From: Acanthaster planci
Taxonomy: Eukaryota > Echinodermata > Asteroidea > Valvatida > Acanthasteridae
DNA: 56,264 bases
Reading direction: 5' to 3'
Assembly (NCBI RefSeq): GCF_001949145.1
Contig: NW_019091362.1
Span: forward strand, 3,059,121 to 3,115,384
Shown: piece after piece, positions 13,101-25,100 of the stretch
Numbering within the stretch: the stretch's first letter is position 1
Layout: each line of letters opens with the position of its first letter
Translations under genes and position numbers: made by a program
Notes under the pieces: model-generated
The model's input: the letters and a program-made list of their open reading frames with translations, nothing else
Database searches by the model: none
What the model was told of the DNA's origin: nothing

Positions 13101-16100
13101 GGGAAGAGCAGTCGGAATCCATCAACTTTGCCACCGTGTGCTTCACGGTGACAGAGCACCGCCTCAAGCAAGCCGCACCGGCCGAAGGAACTCAACAAGA
13201 GGAGAGTGAGGGTGAGTGTTTGAATGAAAGTGCTCGAACCATTTAGTCACTTGCCTCTTTGCTGTTCTCTTTTCTAGGTATATCTGGTTGATGTTGAGGG
13301 GGTCACAGTTGGCCCATGCCCCTCCACCCATTTCTTAGGTGCCCCGTCCCCTTCGTAAATTTGCTGGATTCTCCATTGTACACCGCACTAATCAAAAGTT
13401 GGTGCAACATGAGTAGAATAGGGGCAATTCAGCATACAGTGCATCACCAAGAGGCTATTTTTCAAGTTCTTGGCCAATAAAAGCATGGCAGCCTTGCTGT
13501 GATTTACATTTGAGCATGTCAGTAGACAGTTTGGGGAAAATTTGTTATAAATTGGAACATTCCATACAGTAGAAAGACAAAAGGATTGATGAAAACTGCG
13601 TTTTGAAATACACTTAAGAATCCTCTTTCCCTGACAAACATTGAGCCTAGCTGGCAAATAGAAATTGTTGGTCATTTCCCACAATGCACTGCGAAAAAGT
13701 AGCTTTTCTTGGTAACCTCTTGGTGGCGCACGGTGTTATGAATCGCTCACATTGATCATTATTCTTTGAGGGTATCATCTGCTGCTTAAAAACAACTGCC
13801 AGAGGGCTTGCTTTCAGAACTTGGTCATGAGGGGAAATATATGAGTCTCAGTCTGACAGTCTCGCAGGAAATGTGACAAGATTTTGAACCTCCCGTGACC
13901 AGAGAAAGTTCAGTGTGGTGGTCGTTTTCCAAGTGATTGCCTGAGTTCTAAGGACAGCTTAAAGTCCTACAGGTAATTTTGAAGAAATCGTGATCACAGG
14001 AAGAAGCCCTATTTTCAAAAGAAGTTGTGGATTAAAATAACAGATTTGAGCAGGTCACAACCTTGATATTGCAAATGTGAGAGTTTTAAAGAAGCAAAGT
14101 AGCCTAGATTCAGTCCTTTACCTGATGGACTGTCATAATTTGCCATTGTCAGATGCTCTACCTCAGGCTATGGAGGACATGTTGCTGATGGAGAATGACT
14201 TCCCTCCACGGGCCCATTGCATCTGCAGATGGTAAGCGTATGATCATGGGCGGGGTTCCAGACCTGGCCACGCCCATTGCGGGTGTGACTCTTTAGCGTG
14301 CCCAAAACTTAACAGTAGAGTCTGATGTCATACTGTCATATTGGTTTTCTCTCTGCATCCGAATCTGTTGTCGAGAGCTAGGTCTAGGTCTTCACTCCAT
14401 TGGAAATGCGTGGAGATGTGCAGACCATAGACGTAGCCGCAGCTCTGGAAGCCTGTTTCAGACACAGCCTCTGATTCTGCATAAGTGCCGATTTTTCATT
14501 TCTTGCAAAATCAGTTAATTTCCTGTCATATAATTCTGATTTAACCTCTGATTCTGCATAAGTGCCAATTTTTCACTTCTAGCAAAATCAGTTAATTTCC
14601 TGTAATTTAATTTAATTAGTTGCATTTAATCCTGCAATTATCCATAATCTTGCTGCATGCAATAAATCAATTTAACCCTAACCCCCCAAGGGTTGCTGGC
14701 CCTAACCTTCCCCATTCACACAAAGTTAAACACCCATATGGGACTTTGTGCACAGAGGCTGGTGGACTTTGTTTTTCTGAGGTATGCCAAACCCACCGCA
14801 AAAGCCAGCTGTTATGGGCCTACCAGACCTATCCCCACAGAATGAAACACTTTACTACCGTTTAATTCTGTGTGGTTGGGGAAGGTTAGGGTTAATAAAG
14901 CTTACTTTCTCTAGCATGGCTTAGGCTTAGTGGGTTCTGGGGTACGTGCTCCGTCCCTTACCAGTCCTGCACCGTCAACATGTTAAATTTGCTCTCAAAC
15001 AATTACAGGTATGGACTGCGCCATTTTGTGGTATTGACGCCGGTTGCCAACAGCGACGCAGTGCTGTCTGAGAGCAAGATTAACCTGTTGCTCAGCTCCA
15101 TGGCGATAGCTGTCAACAACACCAACTGGTAGAAATTGTCTGTGTGTCCGTTGATGGTCTAGTAGTCGAGTCCATCACAAGTCCTTTCACAAGACCAGTC
15201 ACAAGTTACAGTGTGAACAGTGACAAAGGAATGCTTTTGTCACAGCTCATTTGAATAGCTATTAGGCTTGACTTATGACTGGATGACAATCACAACATTG
15301 TCTTTTGTCGTTCTGCCGTTTTTGTCCAGGGGCTTGACCCAAACTACCTCAAACTGCCCCTTAGCATAAACTCTCAAGGTTGAATCCTACCAAATCCTCC
15401 AATGTGGAATGAAGCAGTACTAAATGTCAGTGGAATGTCGCTGTTGGGCGCACCATGAATTGGAATATTTGACTTTGCCCTTGACACGTGTTGTTTATCC
15501 AACACATTATGCTCAGTGCATTCTTTGGAGCTTTGGGGGGAAAAAATCCACGGGGTCGCTTGGATGGGTCACGAACCTGTGACTTCCCCATCAAACTTGT
15601 ATAGAAAACCACTCGATCACGGAGCCTGTTGACAGCAAGCCCTCCAAATTCTACCGGCTGTGGACACCGTAGTCAGTTGATTTGAATTTTGTTGTAAAGT
15701 CTTTGCAGAGACATCAAGCCCATAAAGCAATATAATAAATATCGGCAGCTTGGCTATCTCATCCTCAGTCCACAGCCCAAATGAACAAAAAATTGCTATG
15801 GATTTATGCTCATTCAGACGAAAAGTAGTTGCGTATATAAACCAGCATGCAACCAACATGTAAACCAGCGTGAGCACTTGGTATATGACCCTCACACCAT
15901 AGCAGTCATGACCCATCCTCCGTTTCCTGAACAGACTCCACCGTGAAAGTAACGCCAGAAATAAGAAGCTGTAAGAAAACAAATTTTAAACTTTATTCGT
16001 TCGTCTTTCCTTTTAGCCTCCTGCCCATCTTTGCCCAGATCCAGCAGAAGTGGCGTCGGATGTACACGGGCATCTGCGAGGCACCAGGCGTGCGGACGAC

Positions 16101-19100
16101 CTTTGACATGGTACACCTCAAGCGGACCCCCCACCAGTACAGCCACATGGAGGGACTGCTGAACATCTTCAAGTCCAAACTTGTGAGTCTGTGTTTTGTT
16201 TCGATTTTGCATGGAATAATTCTCCCTTTTTGTGCGTGTCAATTTCATGAAGGATGTCGTGGTAGGTACATGCCAATGCTTATGCATTGAATTTTGTAAA
16301 GAATTTCTCTCACTCTTTTTTTTATCCGAAGAATTTATGCCCTTAAAAGTCACATTCCATAGTTACAAATAACAGACTTTAGGGAACAAATTAAACTGTG
16401 TAATAGTGTTTTTCAGGCATGCTGTGAAAAATACGAACTTTCTGGTGTGCCAGCCATTCGTACACACTCTCATCAGTCGCTTCGGCCACATTTCGTTCTT
16501 TATCATATTTTCGTCAAGGGTAGACACCAACAGTTTTCTCCCACTTCCTGGCGTCCTCTATTATTGGGATTATCCTCACACACCATAAGAGTGGACACAC
16601 AAAGATTTGTATCTGCCAGAGAGTATTACAAACTTGGAATGTTCCTATTGAAGTTTTCCGTGTGAGCATGAGTTGATGCTGGAAACAAGCAATGTCAGAA
16701 GAGTGCTCTCGTGCCGAATTGGCCGTTTTCAAATCAGCATGCTTTCATGGGTAATTGGTGTTCTGCGGCTTTTCCCAGTTGGAGAAGTTTGTGTCCCAAT
16801 GCTGAACAGATTGTATTCTTCGTAGAATCAGGGGTGAGATTTCTCAGCTTTTTAGCTGATCTCAGCTCTTTTTGTTTTGGATTTCAGCTTTTTTTTCCTT
16901 GCTGGCTGTGTAAAAAAGTATAGGAGATTTTCACAGTTCAGCTTCTTTATGCTTTTTGCAGATGTTTTCAGCTATTTTTATCATTGGTCAATCTCACCCC
17001 TGTAGAATGCTCCAAATTGTCTCTTTCGGTGAAGAATTGATATATCGTGCTGGATAAGTGTGTTTATTTCACCCCCCTCTTGTTCGCAGGCCACGCCCAT
17101 CTCCCCGTTCCCCCCGGTCAAGGCCTCCATCAGATTTACCTATGTCCTGCACGATTGGACACAGTATGCCTGGTCCCTTCAGCCCCCTGGTAAGAAGTCC
17201 GGCTGTCTGTTTCTAATTTTTTTTTTCACAATGCACTGAACACGTGTTCTCATTTAATTAGGCAAGCCATATAATCAAATTTTTCAGAAGAAAAATACCC
17301 AAAAACAATCTTTCTAAAAAATTCAAAATCAAGTCGCAGCAAAAGTGTCAACAAATGTGAAACACAGTTAACTCACACGTCTTATATGCCTAGTGCAGAC
17401 ATTCCTTTGCTTCGGTGGTGTTTAGAAAACTCAAGATAAGACTTTTAATTGTCTCACACTGTGAACACGCTCTTGATGTAAAGGTAAAGATTTGTTTAAT
17501 TTTTCCCTTCACTTTTCGTTCTGCGGCAATAATCCATACCTCTAGATGCCCCCTAAAACAGTTTACAAAGAGGATAAACTTTGTGTGGATCTGACTTAGT
17601 CCTCACAAGGTTCACACAACTTGCATTCCGTGGACCTACTTTGGTCTCAGGTCCTCACAAAGAGGACCAGCTTAGCACACCTGCACCTTTTTTGTAAATT
17701 ATAAACGAACCAGCTAGAGAGCAAGTTGTGTAAATAAAAACATTGGTATCTCCCGAGCTCACCAGAGTATAGTGCAACTTGCATATTGCTTTGTCCAGAC
17801 ATGGATTCTCCCCTTGGGGATGAAGTGGGCTATCCCGGTTTCAAGGCACTCCCCTTTGGCGCAGTGGAAGATCCCATCAGTGAATTGCACCTGTCGGCCA
17901 CCTGGCCGTCTCAAGCTGAAAATACCATTGTTGACAACGACGTATACTCGTAAGTTGATGAGGTTGCTTACTCTAATTCTCTCATTCACCCTTAAAAAAC
18001 CCAGTGTTTTTGAAATCAGCAAATGTTGCTTAATGTCTTGCATGTACGTAAATATTGGTGGCAGTTTGGGATGATAAGTGGTTTTCTTTTTTTGATTATG
18101 ATTTCAACTAATCTAGCAGCTGATTTTGATGGGACGAATTTTTTGACATCCAGTATGTTCATCTTTGTGTTCATCATACTGAAAGAATTTCATGCTGGGA
18201 ATTTTTCAAAACATTTGACACGAAACTGTGTTCTGGCAGGTGCTCTTGCAAACAACCATCAGTTTCTCAAATTGATTTGTCGAAGAAAGGAGCTAAATAA
18301 GAGATACAATGAAATGATAAAGAAGCTTCGTTCTTGGGCCCTCAAAAGTTTTGATAGCAGCAACAAAACAAAGCCAATAGTTTTCATTGTAAATGGCACA
18401 AAGTGATCCAACCATATGCCCGGTATCTTCCCCCAAAAATACTGTTGATGTTAATTATCACCAAATCCACAGTGACCTTGACCCGTCCCAAGCACCTCAG
18501 TGGTCTGTCCGACTACGCCTGACTGAGAAGCCCCAGTGCCTGCTTGGTAAGTGTCCAAACATTTGATGCAGTGCACAATCAACCTCAGGTATTTTATTAT
18601 TCAGTTTTTCCAGTTTTGTTTGAAGCAGTGGCATTATTTTTCCCGAATTTATTGTCTTAAAGAAGTAGTTTGTCTTTTAATTTTACCTAGGCAAGGGGTA
18701 TATCATTTTGCAGTGAATTTCTTTATGGGGTGCTTGAAAAAATTATTCATTTATTTAAAAATGATTTATTTTCTGACAACCATATTATTGTCATGATTTC
18801 AGAAGAACAGTCAACATTTGGAGCAGGCTGTGGCCTTTGCAAAGCTTTTTGGGGAATTTGAAAAATTCAGACAGCTGTTCCCCCAAATGTTATTAATTGT
18901 ATTTAAAATCTTTTTGGGTCATTGTTTGCTAAGAATCTGAAAAATTCANTTTGGGTAAGTGATCATGTGGGGAGTAGCCCTGCAGTTTTTGTACGGTACC
19001 TAATTTTTTAGCTCCATAGTTGTAGGTGGGTATTACTTTCTGACTGGCTTTTTCATTGTCAAAAAGGTCTCCATTTCTCCCCTTCATTTACGTCTTAAAT

Positions 19101-22100
19101 TTGCTGCTGTTGAATTTACAGGGGAGTACCTGAGTGCATTTGCAGAGCTTGTGCACAACCGAGACTCCACAGACCAGCTGCTAGGAAAGCCTGCCTTTGA
19201 TGACAACGATGACGGTGAGTCCCTGCCACATTTTGCCCGGTCTGGTGCTGAGTGTGTGCTTCACGTAAAATCTTGAGCCAGGGAATTGGTGGTAGCACGT
19301 TTGGTCCGCACAGCTGCCTGCAAGAAGACTTGCCATTTTTCAGTTACTAGACAAGATTCATGTAGCTAAGGGATTTTACCACCTGCAAGATGCCTCTTCA
19401 ACTATTTGACAGTGAACTGTTCTAATTATGCATGTAGCTGTGGCGTCCCTTTGGTCGGACACACTTTGTGTTTATGCAGGTTTACGCATGCTCGACACCT
19501 GTTTTGTTTAGAAATGTACAATCCAATCTCCGCAGGGGCACCAAGTTGACACGGTCTCTACCTGCTTCTCCCTTCTTTGCCGACGAGGGTGTGCTTCTGC
19601 ACAGAGCAGATAGGCTTGCCATCTCCAGCATGTTCCATTTTCAGCTAATCGCTCTTAGTATCCAAAGATTATAGGCAAGTGTCTTCTCTTCAGATGACTG
19701 GCTTTATTCTTTCTCTCATTCTCTCCATCTCTCCCTGAAGAAACTTCAGAGCAGATCAGCCAGGCTCTGCAGCGCCTCACCGACCCCGGGCGGGTTCATC
19801 TCCCTACCCTCTCCTCGGTTGTCAGTCGGGCACGCACCAGGATACGCTCCCGCCAGAGGCAGGTGGAGGCACCCATAGCTGTCGACATCCTGAACGAGCT
19901 TCTGGTGGTAAGAGCTGTTTGAAATGCAAAGTGTGTTTGCTTAAAAAACTAAACAGGTGGTTAACCCTCCTATGCTGAAGTCACTCTTTGGGTCACTTGG
20001 TAAACACCTCAAAGAAGTACAGCTGTGCTGTGTTGCGCACTGCACCAACCGTCCCTCACAGGAATATCAGATTGCACTTTTGTGCTGCCCAACAACTGTG
20101 CTTCACTGTTTCATGTGCATAACNTTGGGTTGGTGATCATGCGGTGGAGTAACCCTGCAGTTTTTGTACGGTACCTTATTTGTTGCTCTCCATAGTTGTA
20201 GGTGGGTTTTACTTTCTGACTGGCTTTTTCATTGTCAAAAAGGTCTCCATTTCTCCCCTTCTTTTACGTCTTAAATTTGCTGCTGTTGAATTTCCAGGGG
20301 AGTACCTGAGTGCATTTGCAGAGCTTGTGCACAACCGAGACTCCACAGACCAGCTGCTAGGAAAGCCTGCCTTTGATGACAACGATGACGGTGAGTCCCT
20401 GCCACATTTTGCCCGGTCCAGTGTCTGGTGCTAAGTGTGTGCTTCACGTAAAATCTTGAGCCTTGAGCTAGGGAATCGGTGGCAGTACGTTTGGTCTGCA
20501 CAGCTGCCTGCTAGAAGACTTGCCGTTTTTCAGTTACTAGACAAGATTCACGTAGCTAAGAGACATTACCACCTGCGAGATGCCTCTTCAACTATTTGAC
20601 AGTGAACTGTTCTAATTATGCGTGTAGCAGTGGCGTCTCTTTGGTCGGACACACTATGTGTTTGTGCAGGTTCACGCATGCTCGACACCTGTTTTGTTTA
20701 GAAATGTACAATCCAATCTCGGCATGGGCACCAAGTTGACACGGTCACCTGCTTCTCTCTTCTTTGCTGACGAGGGCGTGCCTTCTGCACAGAGCAGATA
20801 GGCTTGCTGTCTCCAGCATGTTCCCTTTTTGGCTGATCGCCCTCAGTATCCAAAGATTATAGGCAACCAGCAAGTGTCCTCACTTTAGATGACTGACTTT
20901 ATTCTTTCTCTCATTCTCTCCCTCTCTCCCTGAAGAAACTTCAGAGCAGATCAGCCAGGCTCTGCAGCGCCTCACCGACCCCGGGCGGGTTCATCTCCCT
21001 ACCCTCTCCTCGGTTGTCAGTCGGGCACGCACCAGGATACGCTCGCGCCAGAGGCAGGTGGAGGCACCCATAGCTGTTGACATCCTGAACGAGCTTCTGG
21101 TGGTAAGAGCTTTTTGAGATGCCAGTGCAAAGTGTGTTCGCTTGAAAACTAAACAGGTGGTTAACCCTCCTATGCTGAAGTCACTCTTCGGGTCACTTGG
21201 TAAACACCTCAAAGAAGCACAGCTGTGTTGTGTTGCGCACTGCACCAACTGTCCCTCACAGGAATATCAGATTGCACTTTTGTGCTGCCCAACAACTGTA
21301 CTTCACTGTTTCATGTGCATCATTGTGCAGTAAACCAATTGCAGTGAAGAGGACTGCACAAAAGACCCTGAGTCATTTTGTGCCGGCAACAAATTGTGTA
21401 CACACTGAACCTGTGCATGTTTGTGTTCCATGTAGGAAATAAATGCACAAGAGTGACTGTTGAGCACTCGTGCACATTTGTGCTGTAAAACCAAAGGAGG
21501 TTTATTGGAGAATATTGCAGAACTGAGAAAGGAGCCTTGACAGTCTGGGTGCAGTGAATGTAACTGTGTGTTTTTTGTGGACCATGGAGGATTTTGGGGT
21601 GTAAGGACAGTTTCTAGTAAAGTTGCACAAGGGATTCAGCTTACCGATGTCTAAACTGCTTGTTACCGTGCAGAATGTAGATTCTATAAACAGAAGTGTC
21701 TGCTTCTTCTGTGCTCTTCCTAATTTCTCCCCTTCTGTTTTCACCATTGGTCAGCATCTGTTTCCGGATGCAGCCAATCAGGATGAAGCTAGTGAGGGAG
21801 ATGAGGAAGGGGAGAAGGACGATCCGACGGAAGCCATGAATGTCCAGCCAGAAGTCAAGGTAGTGTCTAAGAGGGAACCAGAACTGCAAGTTTTCAGTTA
21901 TTTTGTGATTGATTCATTCAAATTTGTGACTAAATGAACGCCCACAATCATGCAGGTTTCAGTCAGCAATGATCAACATGAACTTTTTTGTTTAATAGCA
22001 TAAAAACCAAAAACTGAAAATGAGTTTAAATGGAACCCTAAGGTCCATTCTCAAGGATTGTTGTAAAAAAATTCCATTGCATAAGCCCTGTAAAAGCAAT

Positions 22101-25100
22101 GCTCTCCCGTCTGGTTTGTTCCTCCCGAGGAGTGGTATCGCCACTTCAAATCCGGACCGGAAGACAGCATCACCTACAAGTTGGCCGTAGCCATGTGCGT
22201 GGTGAATCACAGCCACGGGGGACTGAAGGCTGTGGCCCACCTCTGGCAGGAGTTTGTCCTGGAGATGAGGTACCGCTGGGAGAACATGTACCTGATACCA
22301 GGGTGAGTCCGAAGACCTGTCTGTGGGTGAAATCTAGTGGTTGTCTCAAATCAACGACATGGCTTCACATTAACCACTTCCTGCCGGGGAGCCCCGGTTT
22401 CGGGTAGTGTGTGTTTATACGCGTGGCCGGGGTCTCCGAAGTTGGACAAAGGGAACTGGGCCTTGTAACAAAAGACCGTACTCGGATGAGGCTGCTGGGC
22501 ATTACTGACATTTTTTCACTCTCAGTGGTGGAGATAATCTAGCCTTGTTTTGAAACAGTATACCGCGGTTTTGGGCATTTAGTGAGAGTGGATTACCACC
22601 GGGGACAAAAGCGCTCCACCACCGCAGCGATGAGCCACACAGCACCACTGCATGCTAATCTGGCCCCTATTGAAAAGAGGTCAGCAGCGCACTGTGCCAG
22701 GTTCGTGAACAACAGAAAGTTACATAACACCGCACAATCTGGGCTCTTTTTACAAGGCTGCAGGCCTGGTTGAAATACTCAGGCATCAATAGATTTTGTC
22801 TATCAGACTAGAGTGGCCACCAGACAGTAATTCGTGTGGGTGTAAATGTAAAAAATGATGAATTTTTGAAGAATTTTGAAAAATGAAAATCTTGAAGAAG
22901 TCCTGATTATGTGCGCTGCATTTTTCAAACCACCTGGCAGCAAGTGGTTAACTGTGAGATTTATAGAGCATTAGTTCTTTCTAGGTTTAAGTCTTGTAGG
23001 AGTCCACCTCTCACATTTCTCATTTCATAGCAGCGAATTCTTTGTCATTCCAAGCTCTCTGGAGTTTTTCTGCTGATGCTTATAGTCATTTTTATGTCAG
23101 TTTTATTAAAATCGGGTGTATTATCCTCATGAAATATCCTATTGAGGCACGTTGTCCAATTGTCTTACTTTGTACTCAACGGGCCGACGTTCATGAGAAT
23201 GTGAGCTACAAATGTGACCTGTCACCACAAAATGAGCTGAAAGTTGGAATTTTCAAAAACTGAGATATTGGTATTTTTTGTTCAGCAGAAAAAGAGCTTT
23301 CCAATGGCATGTACACGTACATGGAACACTTAGGGTAGAAGTATAAGGTGACAATGTGGCATTATTCTGGCAGCTTTGCGTCTTTGTTCCTGACATTGTT
23401 TCAACATTTCAGACCTGGCACAAATAATACTATCGTCAAAATTGCTGAGAAAGTGACATTTTGAATATGTGATTCTGCCAAATATTTGGAATTAAATAGG
23501 AGACGGGTTACTCTTTCCAAATATTACAAAACCAAAAAATTGACCTCCACTTCAATATGACTTTGAACCCTCAAAATATGAAAGAGTGGGATGGGACCTT
23601 ACTCTCATTTTGTCTTGACAGGTCACAAATGATCATTGCAATAAAACGTAACAGGTGGATGCAGATCGTTGCAAGTGTACTCATATTGAAAGTCTTCACT
23701 TGCCTGCCAGGTTTTGAAATGACTGGTCACCAGACAGCCAAGAATGCAGGTGGGGGGGGGGTGTTAGAATGTCCTCAAGGTTGTGTGGTCTGTATAAAGC
23801 CCGCTCCAATACTTGTTCTCATGTCTGCAGACTTGCCTCAGGAAATCCCAACATGGGCTGTTGCCTACTGCATCAGAAGTTGCAGGTAAACATGCGCCCT
23901 TGGAGAATTTTCAGTCGAGATAAAGATATTTTCTTCCTGTTTCGCATTTGAGGAAATTCTTCTGTGAGTTTTGGGAGATTTTCTCTCTATTTGTCCATAG
24001 CAAAATGGAAAAATTGTTTCTGTTTAACATAAGGAAGATTTGAATTTGATACCTGAAGGAAAATATAGACCGTAAATGTTTTTGATGTAAGTAAAGCATT
24101 GGATATGCTTAAATTTCTCCAGCCATTCCTGAAGTGGCAACATGCTGCTGAATTTTCATTTTTGAGTAGATGCTGAATTGCTGCATATCCCGCAAGAAAG
24201 CCCGCGAGGAGCGTCAGAGCATGAGCGGGACTGTTTGGGGGGAACATGCGTCAAGCACGCGGGGTAGCTCAGATCAGAATACGGCTTCAGGGAGCCCAGG
24301 AACGGATTCACCCAGCAACGATAGGAGCAATGGTGTCACTCCCTATGCCTCGGCCACCCAGCTGGCCGGAGAGGACCAGGGCTTTGCCGAGAAGTTCCGA
24401 TCGGCCTCCAAGGGTTCCGTTGGGGAGGGGCGGTCTGTCAGGAGCGACAGCGATAGTGAGGAGGAATTCTTTGAGTGTGACGAGGACTCCTTCCCGGGGA
24501 GCCCTGACAAGGATGGGCTCGAACCAGGCGCTGGGGAGACCGAAGCCAAAGACTCCAGAGGGGTAAACTTCCAAGTCGGAGAGGAAACGGATGCCAAAGT
24601 TACATCCCCTGATGTTGGAAATGAGTCGAGGTCACAAAAACCCAGTGGGAGGCTACGACCATATGGAGACTTGAAGCTCTTAAATAAGGATGAACTCCTG
24701 TATATTCCTGTTACACAGGTAGGAATCTAATGTAATGCAATATATTCTATTACATTGTATTGTGTTATTTCATTGTCTTTAATGTTCTTTATCAATAGGG
24801 TCAAGTGTTAAGATAGTTTGAGGTAGAGCAGGAAGTAGTGTGTTAATGTCTAAAGCAGTGTTGTAGGTGAGACCATCACCAGACCAGACATTAAAACCAG
24901 TCAAAAGACCAGACACAAGACAGTCACATGACCAGTCGCAAGACCAGACACAAAACCAGACAAGAGACTAGTCAAAAGACCAGACACAAGACTGAACACT
25001 CGACCAGATTCAAGACCAGACACAAGACAGTCACAAAACCAGTCACAAGACGAGACACAAGACCAGATATAAGACCAGTCATAAGACCAGACAACACAAG

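Noticed and set aside
15617-16353. Long minus-strand ORFs (121 and 153 codons)
   Set aside because: The second lies antisense to RAB3GAP1 exon 7 and the first is intronic; no recognisable domain.
17759-18406. ORFs in and after RAB3GAP1 exon 9
   Set aside because: The plus-strand ORF at 17772 is a wrong-frame shadow of exon 9, and the 127-codon ORF at 18023 is AT-rich intron without conserved sequence.
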